NCBI GenBank assembly: GCA_026129685.1
Contig: JAHCHO010000011.1
Location: forward strand, 50,233 to 114,232
Direction: 5' to 3'
DNA length: 64,000 nt
Origin: Fimbriimonadaceae bacterium
Lineage (GTDB): Bacteria; Armatimonadota; Fimbriimonadia; Fimbriimonadales; Fimbriimonadaceae
A program made the position numbers and the translations under genes. Position 1 is the first letter of the stretch; every line of letters starts with the position of its first letter. Of the stretch, positions 50,808 through 60,672 are shown piece by piece. The notes under the pieces were generated by a model. The model ran no database searches. It had not been told where the DNA came from and was given only the letters and a program-made list of their open reading frames with translations.

Positions 50808-52279
50808 TGGGCGACCTTCCAGGCTCGCGTTTCGCGGATCACGGTGACTTTGATCTGGCCAGGATACTCCAGCGTTTCCTCGATTCGGGCGGCCACCGCG
50901 TCCGCCAGACGACGCACCCCTGCGTCGTCGACCAGTTCGGGGTGAACGATCAGGCGAAGGTCGCGGCCCGCCTCCAGCGCGATGGCGCGTTCCACCCCCT
51001 CGAAGGAGCGGGCGAGGTCCTCAAGCTGGGTCAGTCGACGAACGTGCTGTTCCAGATTGTCGCGGCGCGCGCCCGGCCGGGCGGCGCTCAGGGTGTCGGC
51101 GACGATCACCAAGACCGCGGTCTCCGATGCCGGCTCCACATCGTGATGGTGCGCCGCGACGGCGTGGCCGACCTCGTCCGATTCGCCGTGCGCGACCAGG
51201 AACCGCGCTCCGCCGAGGGCGTGGGGTCCCTCCCACTCGGAACCCAGTCCTTTGCCGATGTCGTGCAAGAGGGCCGCCCGCCGGGCCAAAACGGGGTCGC
51301 TCCGGATCTCGGCGGCGAGGTCTCCGGCAAGCCGCGCGCACTCGACGACGTGGTCGAGGACGTTTTGCCCGACGCTCGTCCTGAAACGGAGCCGGCCCAA
51401 GGCCTGGACGATCGGAGCGTCCAAGCCCGCCACGCCGGCTCTCTCGGCAGACCGGTGACCGGCCTCTGCGATAGTGCGGCCGACCTCCTCCTCCGCTTCC
51501 CGATAGGCTTCTTCGATGCGGGCGGGATGGATGCGTCCCTCGGAGATCAGCCGTGCGAGGGTGAGGCGGGCCGTTTCGCGTCGGATCGGATCAAAGCAGG
51601 AGAGGACGACCGAGTCTGGGGTCTCGTCTATCAGAAGGTCCACTCCCGTCGCTTGCTCGAACGCCCGCACGTTTCGTCCCTCACGACCGATAAGGCGTCC
51701 CTTCAGGTCTTCGCTGGGCAGACTTACGACGGTGACGGTCGCCTCGGCCACCGTCGCGACGGACGCTCGCTCGATGGCGGTCAGAAGGACGCTGCGGGAG
51801 CGGCGTGACGCGTCGGCCTCGAGTTCCCTGGCTCTTCGATCGACGCTCGACCGAAGAGCGGGCTCGATCTGCGCGAGGTATCGCTCGCGCGCTTCCTCGA
51901 CCGTCATCGCCGCGACCTCCGCCACCTTGTCCGCGATCTCGGCTCGGTCCCTTTCGAGCAACTCGCGTTCCGTGCCGACCGCTCGGCGCTCGCGCTCGAA
52001 CTCAGCGCGACGGGCCTCCAGGTCGCGTTCCCGTTCCTCGAGTCCGTGCTGGAAGCGGTCGAGGCGCGAGCGTTCCTCGCGCAGTGCCTCCGCGTCCATT
52101 GCCCGGCTCTCCGCTCGCACCGCGCGCTCCTTGGCGTCCTCGAGCACGCGCCGGAGCGCTTCTCGTTCTTTGCCGAAGCGCATCCGAATCCACTCGAAGG
52201 CCGCCATCGCCAGCACCGGCAAGGCGACCAGAGCGACGACTTGCCAGTCCAGCCTAGGCCTCCCCTTCCGAGTCGCCAT
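50804..52279 (-). CDS. rny: Ribonuclease Y
   Basis: Membrane-anchored endoribonuclease that starts mRNA decay, 491 residues. Order: N-terminal hydrophobic segment (about 12-28, VVALVALPVLAMAAFEW), coiled coil (about 35-180), KH domain with LKGRLIGREGRNVRAFEQATGVDLLIDETPD (seen as the usual KH blocks) and HD domain with RAALLHDIGKGLG and HHHDVEP. The basic stretch upstream of the ATG at 52279 in the open frame is antisense-like and excluded. The start lies inside the 3' end of recX (26-base overlap), and its stop overlaps ymdB. Confidence 0.95.
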   Translation of the reverse strand: MATRKGRPRLDWQVVALVALPVLAMAAFEWIRMRFGKEREALRRVLEDAKERAVRAESRAMDAEALREERSRLDRFQHGLEERERDLEARRAEFERERRAVGTERELLERDRAEIADKVAEVAAMTVEEARERYLAQIEPALRSSVDRRARELEADASRRSRSVLLTAIERASVATVAEATVTVVSLPSEDLKGRLIGREGRNVRAFEQATGVDLLIDETPDSVVLSCFDPIRRETARLTLARLISEGRIHPARIEEAYREAEEEVGRTIAEAGHRSAERAGVAGLDAPIVQALGRLRFRTSVGQNVLDHVVECARLAGDLAAEIRSDPVLARRAALLHDIGKGLGSEWEGPHALGGARFLVAHGESDEVGHAVAAHHHDVEPASETAVLVIVADTLSAARPGARRDNLEQHVRRLTQLEDLARSFEGVERAIALEAGRDLRLIVHPELVDDAGVRRLADAVAARIEETLEYPGQIKVTVIRETRAWKVAQ

Positions 52280-52745
52280 AGACCCGGTTGAGCGCGGCGC
52301 GAATCGTCTCCTCCTCAAAGCCGCGCCCGGCCGACCAGCGCGCGGCCTTTGCCCGGTCGGTCGCGAGTGGGTAGCGACGGCGGACGGCTTGTTCAAGCAA
52401 CTCCGTTTCGGCGTTCGTGTCTAGCTGGGCCATTCGTTCGCGCACGAGGTCTTCGGGGGCCCCCGCTTCGATCAGCCGGCTCCTCAGCCTATCCGCGCCG
52501 ACCGGATACTTCCCGGTCGGATGCCGCAGACTGTTCTCGACCGCCCGCTCGTCGGAGACTAGCCCGCGACGACGCAGGTGATCCAATACGCGCGCCACCG
52601 TTTCGGAGTCGTAGCCTTCCGCCGTTAGCCGGTCGCGGATCGTCCGCTCGAACCGGTCCTTTCGGGAGAGCAGGTGCACCGCGGCGGCAAGCGCGTGCGA
52701 AAACGCCTCGTCCGGGCTCAAAGAGTCATTTCTTGGCTTGGGCAT
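52254..52745 (-). CDS. recX: RecX, regulator of RecA
   Basis: A 163-residue Rec[38 protein letters not shown] matches the first RecX repeat (shown as a continuous family block), [16 protein letters not shown] and the C-terminal three-helix units follow. It inhibits or tunes RecA filaments. The ATG at 52745 overlaps the end of recA by 20 bases. The common recA-recX order supports the call. Confidence 0.9.
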   Translation of the reverse strand: MPKPRNDSLSPDEAFSHALAAAVHLLSRKDRFERTIRDRLTAEGYDSETVARVLDHLRRRGLVSDERAVENSLRHPTGKYPVGADRLRSRLIEAGAPEDLVRERMAQLDTNAETELLEQAVRRRYPLATDRAKAARWSAGRGFEEETIRAALNRVYGDSEGEA

Positions 52746-53754
52746 TCGCGCGGACTTTCGCGTCGAGTTCGGCGAACAACTCGGGGTGTTGCTCCAGGTA
52801 GGTGCGGGCGTTGTCGCGTCCTTGGCCGAGCCGAGCCTCGCCGCAGTTGTAGTAGGTGCCGGAGCGAGTGATCAGCCCCTGTTCGGTGGCGAGGTCGAGC
52901 AGGTCGCCTTCGCGGCTGATCCCTTTGCCAAAGATCAGGTCGAACTCGACGTTGCGGAAGGGCGGTGCGACCTTGTTCTTGACGACCTTGACCTTCGTTC
53001 TTGTGCCGATCTGTTCCGTCCCGACCTTGATCGCCTCGCCTCGCCGCACCTCGAGTCGAACCGACGACCAGAATTTGAGGGCACGGCCCCCGGGCGTGAC
53101 CTCGGGGTTGCCGTACATGACGCCGATCTTCTCGCGCAACTGGTTGATGAAGATCGCCGCCGTGCGCGATTTGCTGATGCTGCCCCCGAGCTTGCGGAGG
53201 GCCTGCGACATCATCCGGGCCTGCACACCGACGAACGCGTCTCCCATTTCACCCTCGATCTCTGCCTTTGGAACCAGGGCGGCGACCGAGTCCAGCACGA
53301 CCACGTCCACCGCGCCGGACCGGATGATCGCGTCCATGATCTCAAGGGCTTCCTCCCCCGTCGTCGGCTGAGACACGTACAGGCGGTCGATGTCCACCCC
53401 GAGCGCCCGGGCGTACTCGGTGTCCATCGCATGCTCAGCGTCGACGAACAGCGCCAAGCCGCCCCGCTTCTGCGCCTCCGCGATGATCTGCAGCGAGAGG
53501 GTGGTCTTGCCGCTCGACTCCGCGCCGTAGATCTCGGTGATTCGGCCGCGCGGAATACCACCGACCCCAAGGGCAAGGTCCAGGCTGAGCGAACCGGTCG
53601 GGATTACCTCGACCTGGGCGCGCTCGCCCGCACCCAGGCGCATGACCGCGCCCTTGCCGAAGGTGCGTTCCAGCTGGTGCAGCGCGGAGTCGAGTTGCTT
53701 TTCACGCTCGGCGCGGGCTTTGTCGGGGGATTCGGTTTGTTTGGGTTCGGCCAC
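52726..53754 (-). CDS. recA: Recombinase RecA
   Basis: DNA strand-exchange and SOS co-protease, 342 residues. Walker [12 protein letters not shown] (about 74-84), [18 protein letters not shown], Walker [12 protein letters not shown]1 and L2 loops and [27 protein letters not shown] family blocks are all present. The start is a GTG behind GGAGAAGGA. I see no canonical LexA palindrome upstream. It leads the overlapping chain recA-recX-rny-ymdB. The terminator or promoter between these is not visible; the genes overlap throughout. Confidence 0.98.
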   Translation of the reverse strand: MAEPKQTESPDKARAEREKQLDSALHQLERTFGKGAVMRLGAGERAQVEVIPTGSLSLDLALGVGGIPRGRITEIYGAESSGKTTLSLQIIAEAQKRGGLALFVDAEHAMDTEYARALGVDIDRLYVSQPTTGEEALEIMDAIIRSGAVDVVVLDSVAALVPKAEIEGEMGDAFVGVQARMMSQALRKLGGSISKSRTAAIFINQLREKIGVMYGNPEVTPGGRALKFWSSVRLEVRRGEAIKVGTEQIGTRTKVKVVKNKVAPPFRNVEFDLIFGKGISREGDLLDLATEQGLITRSGTYYNCGEARLGQGRDNARTYLEQHPELFAELDAKVRANAQAKK

Positions 53755-53872
53755 GGTAAGGGTCCTTCTCCGGCGAATAGGTTCAGGGAATTCTACCTAC
53801 CCGCGTCCTAACGGACGAGCCTGGAATCACGTATTCTGTGGGGAGCCTGTTCGCAGGACCCCAAACACAAGC

Positions 53873-54535
53873 GTGGTATCCATCGTCGTTCCCGCCTACA
53901 ACGAAGCCGAGCGCATCGTGCCGGTCCTTCGCGCCGCCTTGGGCTGTGCCTTGGCGGACGAAGTGATCGTGGTGAACGACGCCAGCCTGGACGCCACCTC
54001 GCGGGTCGCCGCCTCGGTCGAGGGGGTGCGGGTGATCGACCTGCCAACGAACCACGGCAAGGGCGGCGCGATGGCGGCGGGAGCGCGAGCCGCAAAAGGC
54101 GACGTGCTCGTGTTCGTGGACGCCGATCTGGTCGGCATTCGCGCCGAGCACATCGGGCAGATCGTGCGCCCAATGATCCACAACGAGTGCGACATGTGCA
54201 TCGGCGTGTTTCGGGGCGGGAAATTCTGGAGCACCAACGCGCAGGTGATCTTCCCCTGGTTCTCCGGCCAACGGGCGATCAAGCGGTCCCTGTTCGAGCG
54301 GATTCCTTACCTCACCGAGATCGGGATGGGCGCGGAGATCACGATCAACACCTTTGCCCGCAGGTACGGGGCTCGCGTAAAGCGCGTCATTCTCCAAGGA
54401 GTCAGCAATACCCACAAAGAACGAAAGCTGGGTGTGGTCAGAGGCACCGCGGCGCGGGCGAAGATGTACAAGGAAATGGCTCATGCCGTGGTTCGTGCCC
54501 AACGTCGTCGGCCTAAGGCCCCGTTCTGGAAGTAG
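53873..54535 (+). CDS. Glycosyltransferase family 2 (dolichol/polyprenyl-phosphate sugar synthase-like)
   Basis: A 220-residue GT-A enzyme. VSIVVPAYNEAERIVPVLRAAL at the N-terminus, the nucleotide-sugar region IDLPTNHGKGGAMAAGARAA and the DXD-like VFVDADLVGI (about 82-91) mark GT2. There is no membrane segment. The start is a GTG at 53873; upstream residues in the open frame are antisense to recA. Its 3' end overlaps the lipoprotein gene by 53 bases. Probable role in envelope polysaccharide or polyprenyl-linked sugar supply (inference). Confidence 0.9.
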   Translation: MVSIVVPAYNEAERIVPVLRAALGCALADEVIVVNDASLDATSRVAASVEGVRVIDLPTNHGKGGAMAAGARAAKGDVLVFVDADLVGIRAEHIGQIVRPMIHNECDMCIGVFRGGKFWSTNAQVIFPWFSGQRAIKRSLFERIPYLTEIGMGAEITINTFARRYGARVKRVILQGVSNTHKERKLGVVRGTAARAKMYKEMAHAVVRAQRRRPKAPFWK

Positions 54536-55622
54536 CGTGGTCGTCGCCCTTCTCCTTCCGCTGGTGATGGGTTGCGCCGCCGCCCAACCCAAGGTGATCG
54601 GGGTTTCCGATAAGGACTCGAACCCGGAATCGCGCCGGGTGTTGCTCGTCGCGAACGCACAGAGCGAAACGAGCCTCGACGTCGCCCGGTACTACGGCGA
54701 CAAGCGCAAGATTCCTCGGTCCAACGTGGTCCTGATCTCGTGCGCACCCCAGGAGCAGATTCCCAAGGCCGAGTACCTCGATAAGATCGAGGAGCCGGTG
54801 CGCGCCGCGTTGGCCAAGGTCAAGGGCGTCGATTTCGTCGTCCTGGCAAAGGACGTGCCGCTCCGTCTTGACAACGAGGGCGGCTTCTCGGTGGACGGTC
54901 AACTCGCAGGGATGGACCTTGACGTGACGCCGATCGAAAAGCCCGAACCGGCTACGATCATGAAAAGCCTCAACCCGTACTATGGGAAGCGGGAACGGTT
55001 TTCGTCGAAAGCCTTCAAGATGGTGTTGGTGACCCGCCTGGACGGGTGGACCGCAGAGGACGCAAAGGCCTTGGTGGACCGGTCTCTGGCCGCCAAGCCG
55101 AACCAAGGCTTGTTCTTCTTCGACGGGGCCTCGAACCGACGCGACCAGAGTTACGGTCAACTCCAACGAGGCATGTCCTCGGCCGCCACCTTGCTTACGG
55201 ACCGGGCGTTCGACGTTCTGTTCGAGGACACCACTGACTTCGTCGCACCGTCCGTGCCCTTGGCCGGTTACGTGAGTTGGGGGAGCAACGACGGCAAGTT
55301 CAGCGAGGAAACGTACAAGAAGCTCAGTTTCAAGCCTGGCGCGATCGGCGAGACGTTCGTGTCGACCAGCGGGCGTACGTTTCGAAAACCGCCTTGGGGC
55401 ACCCAGAGCCTGGTCGCCGACCTTGTGGCGGGAGGTATCACCGGGGTGAAGGCCTACGTGAGCGAGCCCTTCACCTTCGCTCTCGCCCGTCCCGAGATTC
55501 TGTTCGACCGCTACACGAACGGATACAACTTGGCCGAGTCGTTCTATTGCGCGAGCCCGATCGCCAAGTGGAAGGACATCGTGATCGGCGACCCTTTGTG
55601 CAACCCTTATCGTCGAGAGTAG
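54483..55622 (+). CDS. TIGR03790-like lipoprotein of unknown function
   Basis: A 379-residue exported protein with lipobox LPLVMGC (Cys near 31) and a body resembling the TIGR03790 family: RRVLLVANAQSETSLDVARYYGDKRKIPRSNVV and KGVDFVVLAKDVPLRL early on; LVTRLDGWTAEDAKALVDRSL in the middle; and WGTQSLVADLVAGGITGVKAYVSEPF late (family blocks). The family is common in Planctomycetes, Acidobacteria and similar phyla and has no known activity. I start at the ATG at 54483, which keeps an Arg-containing n-region; a GTG at 54537 is an alternative. It overlaps the GT2 gene. Confidence 0.8.
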   Translation: MPWFVPNVVGLRPRSGSSVVVALLLPLVMGCAAAQPKVIGVSDKDSNPESRRVLLVANAQSETSLDVARYYGDKRKIPRSNVVLISCAPQEQIPKAEYLDKIEEPVRAALAKVKGVDFVVLAKDVPLRLDNEGGFSVDGQLAGMDLDVTPIEKPEPATIMKSLNPYYGKRERFSSKAFKMVLVTRLDGWTAEDAKALVDRSLAAKPNQGLFFFDGASNRRDQSYGQLQRGMSSAATLLTDRAFDVLFEDTTDFVAPSVPLAGYVSWGSNDGKFSEETYKKLSFKPGAIGETFVSTSGRTFRKPPWGTQSLVADLVAGGITGVKAYVSEPFTFALARPEILFDRYTNGYNLAESFYCASPIAKWKDIVIGDPLCNPYRRE

Positions 55623-55623
55623 T

Positions 55624-56007
55624 CTATTTCTTGTCGTCGCCAGGAGGCTTCACCGGGGTCTTCTCGAAAGTGACGTTCACCACCCGACCCCCCGCGCCGA
55701 AGTCCACGAACGCGTCCTCCGCCAGAAAGGCATCCTCCCCCGTCCCCTGGTAGCGGTAGGTGAACGAACCGTCGGGGCTCTCGACGATCCCGGCTGGCGG
55801 GCCGACCTGGGCGATCACCTGCTCGCTCGTCATCCCGTTCTTCACCACCCCGGCCTTCAGTTTCTGGATCGGGCGCGGCGGGGGGCCGGGGCCGACAATC
55901 CAGTTCACTCCGAACCACAGGATCAACATGAAGACGATCGGCCCCCCAATCATGACGGCATAGTCCACCCGCGTGGGCGTTCCGAGGGGGTCGCCGTTCC
56001 GCTTCAC
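55624..56007 (-). CDS. Small membrane protein with SmpA/BamE-like domain
   Basis: A 127-residue protein starting at a GTG. One hydrophobic segment (about 17-40, [24 protein letters not shown]) is followed by [28 protein letters not shown], a helix-turn-strand resembling the BamE/OmlA fold, and a short beta hairpin ([18 protein letters not shown]). The C-terminus is Pro/Lys-rich. Function unknown; the resemblance suggests an envelope scaffold. Its start region is divergent from hutU. Confidence 0.65.
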   Translation of the reverse strand: MKRNGDPLGTPTRVDYAVMIGGPIVFMLILWFGVNWIVGPGPPPRPIQKLKAGVVKNGMTSEQVIAQVGPPAGIVESPDGSFTYRYQGTGEDAFLAEDAFVDFGAGGRVVNVTFEKTPVKPPGDDKK

Positions 56008-56071
56008 CGATCCAGTTTACGCCGCTTGCGCATCGAAGGACTCGGAAGGCGGAAGGGCGAAGCATCCGGGT

Positions 56072-57730
56072 ATGACGACGACGAAGACGATCCGCGCGCC
56101 GCGCGGCACCGAGCGCTCTTGCCGGGGCTGGCTCCAAGAGGCCGCCCTTCGCATGCTCATGAACAACCTCGATCCGGAGGTGGCGGAGGACCCGGAACAC
56201 CTGATCGTCTACGGGGGAACGGGTAAGGCGGCCCGAAACTGGGAGTGCCTTGAGGCGATCGTTCGATGTCTCCGCACCCTTGAGAACGACGAGACGCTCC
56301 TCGTGCAGAGCGGCAAGCCGGTTGGGGTTTTTCGGACGCACTCGGACGCACCGAGGGTCCTGATCGCCAACTCGAACCTCGTCGGCAAATGGTCGAACTG
56401 GGAGGAGTTCGGGCGTCTCGAACGAGACGGCCTCATGATGTACGGCCAGATGACGGCAGGTTCCTGGATTTACATCGGCAGCCAGGGCATTGTCCAAGGA
56501 ACCTACGAGACGTTCGCGGCGGCGGCGCGGCGACACTTCGGCGGGTCGCTCTCCGGTCGCCTTGTGGTGAGCGGCGGAATGGGAGGGATGGGCGGCGCCC
56601 AACCCCTCGCCGCAACGATGAACGGCGCCGCGTTCCTCGGGATCGACGTGGACCCCGCTCGCATCGAAAAGCGCCTGAGAAACGGGTACTGCGACCGGAT
56701 GGTCCACGCACTCGACGACGCGCTCGACCTGCTGAATGCCGCCCAACGGGACCGAATCGGGCTTAGCGTCGGGCTTGTTGGCAATTGCGCGGACGTGCTA
56801 CCCGAAATGGCGCGTCGGGGCATCGTGCCCGACGTGCTGACCGACCAAACGAGCGCCCACGACCCTCTGAACGGCTATGTGCCGCATGGCCTCTCCTTGG
56901 AGCGAGCGTTGGCCCTGCGGCGCGAAGACCCCGACGACTACGCGCGCCGGGCGATCGCCTCGATGGGGGTGCACGTCGAAGCCATGTTGTCGCTCCGGCG
57001 GGCGGGCGCGGTGACGTTCGACTACGGCAACAACATCCGTGCCTATGCCGTCCAAGCAGGGGTTGCGGACGCCTTCGAGATTCCCGGCTTTGTGCCGGAG
57101 TACATCCGGCCGTTGTTCTGCGAGGGCAAGGGACCGTTTCGGTGGGCGGCCCTTTCCGGCGACCCCGCCGACATCGCGCGCACCGACCGGCTGGCCCTCG
57201 AGATGTTCCCCGACAACGAGGCGTTGGGACGCTGGATCCGATTGGCTTCTGAGCGAATCCACTTCCAAGGTCTGCCCGCGCGCATCTGCTGGCTCGGCTA
57301 CGGGGAACGGGCGCGCATGGGACTCGCCATAAACGACCTCGTTCGGTCCGGGGAGATCAGCGCCCCGATCGTCATTGGAAGGGATCATCTCGACTGCGGT
57401 TCCGTCGCCTCCCCGAACCGGGAGACCGAGGCGATGAGAGACGGGTCCGACGCCGTCGCCGATTGGGCATTGCTCAACGCGCTGGTGAACACCGCCGCCG
57501 GGGCCTCGTGGGTCTCGATCCACAACGGCGGAGGGGTCGGGATCGGCTACTCGCAACACGCGGGCATGGTCGTGGTCGCCGACGGCACCGACGACGCGGC
57601 CCGACGCCTCGAACGGGTCCTCACGAGCGACCCCGGCATGGGCGTGATCCGCCACGCCGACGCGGGCTATCCGGAAGCCCACCGCTTCGCCCGGGAGCAC
57701 GGGGTTCGGGTTCCGATGGAGGGCGCGTGA
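56072..57730 (+). CDS. hutU: Urocanate hydratase
   Basis: Second enzyme of histidine degradation, converting urocanate to imidazolonepropionate using NAD+, 552 residues as in the family. Blocks seen: the opening with [77 protein letters not shown] (NAD site); [14 protein letters not shown] and [16 protein letters not shown]. The ATG at 56072 fits. It opens hutU-hutG-hutI, with the next gene overlapping in GTGA. hutH, the first enzyme, is not in the window. Confidence 0.97.
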   Translation: MTTTKTIRAPRGTERSCRGWLQEAALRMLMNNLDPEVAEDPEHLIVYGGTGKAARNWECLEAIVRCLRTLENDETLLVQSGKPVGVFRTHSDAPRVLIANSNLVGKWSNWEEFGRLERDGLMMYGQMTAGSWIYIGSQGIVQGTYETFAAAARRHFGGSLSGRLVVSGGMGGMGGAQPLAATMNGAAFLGIDVDPARIEKRLRNGYCDRMVHALDDALDLLNAAQRDRIGLSVGLVGNCADVLPEMARRGIVPDVLTDQTSAHDPLNGYVPHGLSLERALALRREDPDDYARRAIASMGVHVEAMLSLRRAGAVTFDYGNNIRAYAVQAGVADAFEIPGFVPEYIRPLFCEGKGPFRWAALSGDPADIARTDRLALEMFPDNEALGRWIRLASERIHFQGLPARICWLGYGERARMGLAINDLVRSGEISAPIVIGRDHLDCGSVASPNRETEAMRDGSDAVADWALLNALVNTAAGASWVSIHNGGGVGIGYSQHAGMVVVADGTDDAARRLERVLTSDPGMGVIRHADAGYPEAHRFAREHGVRVPMEGA

Positions 57731-58644
57731 GCCTCCATCAAGACCCGCACTGGCCCCGGGCGAGCGAGTGGCTCGCCGACGGTGGTCGCGAGGTGGGCTC
57801 GCTGGGCGTTCTCGGCGTGCCGCTCAACCGCTCGATCACCCCGGGCGCGTGCGACGAAGGTCCTTCCGCGATTCGCGCCGCCTTGGTTCGGTGTTCGACC
57901 TACGACCTGGAGCGGGGATACGACGTGCGGGACGTAGCCGTCCGGGACTTGGGCGACCTCACCCTTCAGGCCGAGGACGCGGAGGCCGAGCACGCCCGCA
58001 TCGAGGCGGCGGTGCGTTTGGCTGCCGAGGCGCACGACCGCGTCGTGGTCTTCGGGGGCGACAACGGCCTGACCCGGCCCGCGTTGCGCGGCGCTGCCGA
58101 GGCGTCCGGCGTCCCCCTCGCGTCCATCGGACTTTTGACCCTCGACGCGCACCTTGACTTGCGGACCTTGGAGGGCGGACCGATCAACGGCAACCCGATT
58201 CGCGGACTGCTCGAGGACGGGCTTCCCGGGGCCAATATCGTCCAGATTGGGCTCCAAAGCTTCGCCAATTCGGCGGCGTACCGGGCGGTCGCGATGGAGG
58301 CGGGAATCGCGTCCGTCACCATGGGGCAGGCGCGGCGCAGAGGCTTGGCCACCGTGGTCAAGGAGGCCCTCGACCGACTGGCCGCGTCGTTCGAGGCGAT
58401 CTATGTGGACCTCGATCTCGACGCGATGGACCGCGCGTTCGCCCCCGGTTGCCCCGGCTCGCGCCCCGGGGGGTTCCTGCCGTGGGAGATGCGCGAAGCG
58501 GCGTTCGTCTGCGGCGCGCATCCGAAAGTAAGGTGGTTGGACCTGGTCGAACTGGACCCCTCGACCGACATCGGCCAGACCACCGCGTTGGCGGCGGCGA
58601 TGTGCTTTCTGGAATTCGCGTCCGGCTACCGGAGCGCGTTGTGA
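57727..58644 (+). CDS. hutG: Formimidoylglutamase-like arginase-family hydrolase
   Basis: Arginase-fold metallohydrolase of 305 residues, probably splitting N-formimino-L-glutamate in histidine degradation, judged by its place between hutU and hutI. Metal-binding motifs: [10 protein letters not shown] (Asp-Ala-His-x-Asp), [16 protein letters not shown] (Asp-x-Asp) and [11 protein letters not shown], where the usual His of GGDH is Asn. The GTG start overlaps the hutU stop and the stop overlaps hutI (both GTGA). An agmatinase or arginase is less likely given the operon. Confidence 0.87.
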   Translation: MSLHQDPHWPRASEWLADGGREVGSLGVLGVPLNRSITPGACDEGPSAIRAALVRCSTYDLERGYDVRDVAVRDLGDLTLQAEDAEAEHARIEAAVRLAAEAHDRVVVFGGDNGLTRPALRGAAEASGVPLASIGLLTLDAHLDLRTLEGGPINGNPIRGLLEDGLPGANIVQIGLQSFANSAAYRAVAMEAGIASVTMGQARRRGLATVVKEALDRLAASFEAIYVDLDLDAMDRAFAPGCPGSRPGGFLPWEMREAAFVCGAHPKVRWLDLVELDPSTDIGQTTALAAAMCFLEFASGYRSAL

Positions 58645-59873
58645 GCCGGACGCTGGTCCTGAACGCGCGCCAACTCGTGACCCTCGCCGGTCCGAACCGG
58701 GGTCGCATGGGGCCGGAAATGGCGGACGTCGGGGTGCGCGAGGGATGGGCGATGCTCCTGGACGGGGACCGCATCGCGGTGGTGGGTCCCGAATCCCACT
58801 TACTTGCGGAGGCGGGCGACTCCGAGATCGTGGACGCGGAAGGGGGCGTCGTGACCCCTGGTTTCGTGGACGCCCACACCCACCTGGTGTTCGCGGGGAA
58901 CCGCGCGAACGAGTTCGAGATGCGATGCGCGGGCCGCTCTTACCAAGAGATCGCGGCGGCGGGGGGAGGGATTATGGCGACGGTGCGGGCGACCCGAACG
59001 GCGAGCGACGCCGAGTTGCTCGAGGCGGGCGCCCGTCACGCCGACCAAATGCTGCGGTGCGGCACGACGACGATCGAGGCCAAGTCGGGTTACGGGCTCA
59101 CCGTCGAGCACGAACTCCGTTTGCTCCGGACGGCGCGCGACTTGGGCGAATCCGGCCCGTGGCGCGTGGTCGGGACCTGCCTCGGCGCTCATGCGGTCCC
59201 TCCGGAGTTCGAGGGCGATCGCGCCGGTTACGTGACGATGGTGACCGACGAGTTGCTCCCGCTGGCCGCGCCGTTGTGCCGATATGTGGACGTGTTCGTC
59301 GAAGACCGGTACTTTTCGCACGACGACGCGCGACGGATCGCGGCGCGTGCGAAAGCCCTCGGCCTCGGGGTGCGCCTCCACGCGGACCAACTCACGTACA
59401 ACGGCGGGGCGGGGCTGGCGGCAGAGATCGGGGCGGTGACGGCGGACCACCTGGAGCAGACCGATGAGGCGGGCATCGCGGCCCTGCTCGCGGGCGGCGT
59501 GATCCCGGTGCTGCTCCCCGGCTCGGTGTTCGGTCTCGGGCTGAGCCGGTATCCGCCGGCGCGGGCGATGATCGAGGCGGGTCTGCCCGTCGTCCTCGCG
59601 ACCGACTTCAACCCCGGCTCTTCGCCCACCCCCTCGTTGCCGATGGTGATGTCGCTGGCGTGCCTCCAGATGCGAATGACCCCCGCCGAGGCCCTGACCG
59701 CGTGCACGATCAACGCCGCCCACAGCCTTGGGCTGGCGGACGAGATCGGCTCCCTCGAACCGGGCAAGCGGGCCGGCTTCGTCGTCCACGACATTGGAGA
59801 CTGGCGCGAGATCCCGTACTGGTTCGGTGCGAACACCGTTCGCACCGTTTGGGTCGGCGGTCGTCCTGCCTAG
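58641..59873 (+). CDS. hutI: Imidazolonepropionase
   Basis: Amidohydrolase-fold enzyme opening the imidazolone ring, 410 residues. Metal site VTPGFVDAHTHLVFAGNR (about 71-88), SGYGLTVEHELRLLR, HADQLTYNGGAGLAAE, VTADHLEQTDE and the Asp of LATDFNPGSSPTPS. It begins at a GTG overlapping the hutG stop. Third gene of the hut operon; a hairpin at 59960-59978 marks the likely end of the transcript. Confidence 0.96.
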   Translation: MSRTLVLNARQLVTLAGPNRGRMGPEMADVGVREGWAMLLDGDRIAVVGPESHLLAEAGDSEIVDAEGGVVTPGFVDAHTHLVFAGNRANEFEMRCAGRSYQEIAAAGGGIMATVRATRTASDAELLEAGARHADQMLRCGTTTIEAKSGYGLTVEHELRLLRTARDLGESGPWRVVGTCLGAHAVPPEFEGDRAGYVTMVTDELLPLAAPLCRYVDVFVEDRYFSHDDARRIAARAKALGLGVRLHADQLTYNGGAGLAAEIGAVTADHLEQTDEAGIAALLAGGVIPVLLPGSVFGLGLSRYPPARAMIEAGLPVVLATDFNPGSSPTPSLPMVMSLACLQMRMTPAEALTACTINAAHSLGLADEIGSLEPGKRAGFVVHDIGDWREIPYWFGANTVRTVWVGGRPA

Positions 59874-59959
59874 CCGGACAATTCGGGCCGCCAAACCAAG
59901 GCCGACCATTGGAGAAGATTCGAGGCGGGATTCGACCCGAACCTCGCGGCAGGTCCCGC

Positions 59960-59978
59960 CGGCCGATCCGCTCGGCCG
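59960..59978. terminator. Hairpin between hutI and the convergent dockerin-like gene
   Basis: CGGCCGA pairs with TCGGCCG across 5 bases, and flanking GGTCCCG and CGGGAGCC extend the stem imperfectly. It lies between converging genes, so it can serve both. No T tract is evident. Confidence 0.45.
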
Positions 59979-59992
59979 ACGGGAGCCATCGG

Positions 59993-60652
59993 TCAGCGGG
60001 GGCGGCGTTGGGTGGCGACGTAGACCTTAGGCGCGGGCTTCATCTTGCCCAGCGGGCCGACCTTGGGGGCAACCTTGCCCAGGTTCGCCTTGACGATCGC
60101 GACGTCCTTGGCGTCCAGTTCCCCGTCGAAGTTGACGTCGGCGAACATCCAAGGGAGACCATGGTACTTGGGGTTCATCCCGGACTTGCCCTCGCGCACG
60201 AAGTCCTCGACCATCTTGAGGTCCTGCTCGTCCACTGCGTCATCGGTCCGAATCGGCTTGCCGTTCTTGTCGAATTGAGGGGCGATGTCTCCGTACACTA
60301 CGGGTATGGTCTCCCGCAGGTAGTTCTTGCCCGGTTTCAGGTTGTCAACGACGACCATGACGGACAGGGCGCATCTAATTTCAAGTACGACAATGCGCTT
60401 CAAGGGCTGGCGTCCGTCCACTTTGGTCCGTGGGATACGCACGTCTACTCGGTCGGGTTCCTGGGCATCATGGACAGGGATGGTGCCATAGGCGGATTCG
60501 GGATCGGTGAGTTCGCGGCCGCTCGTGTCGAGAACGCGGTAGAAGATCTCGAGGTTATCGGCGGGAGCGATGCGAAACGCCAGACCGGTGGAAACGTCGG
60601 TCGGTTGTGCCGACGCAGAAAGGCTCAGGGCGAGCGCTAGTGTAGTAAGCAT
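59993..60652 (-). CDS. Exported protein with a dockerin-like calcium-binding repeat
   Basis: A 219-residue exported protein: signal peptide at 1-16 (LTTLALALSLSASA), a beta-rich middle of unknown type and a C-terminal FADVNFDGELDAKDVAIVK segment that matches one dockerin-type EF-hand-like repeat, followed by a basic Lys/Pro-rich tail. Only one repeat is clear, so binding may be weak or different from cellulosomal dockerins. A clear GGAG Shine-Dalgarno precedes the ATG. It follows the frameshifted dockerin gene by 20 bases and is probably co-transcribed. Confidence 0.8.
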   Translation of the reverse strand: MLTTLALALSLSASAQPTDVSTGLAFRIAPADNLEIFYRVLDTSGRELTDPESAYGTIPVHDAQEPDRVDVRIPRTKVDGRQPLKRIVVLEIRCALSVMVVVDNLKPGKNYLRETIPVVYGDIAPQFDKNGKPIRTDDAVDEQDLKMVEDFVREGKSGMNPKYHGLPWMFADVNFDGELDAKDVAIVKANLGKVAPKVGPLGKMKPAPKVYVATQRRPR

Positions 60653-60672
60653 GGCAGACTCCTGTCAGGGGA

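Noticed and set aside
53755..53872. LexA/SOS box before recA
   Set aside because: Neither the proteobacterial CTGT-N8-ACAG nor the Gram-positive GAAC-N4-GTTC palindrome is present; only half-sites are seen.
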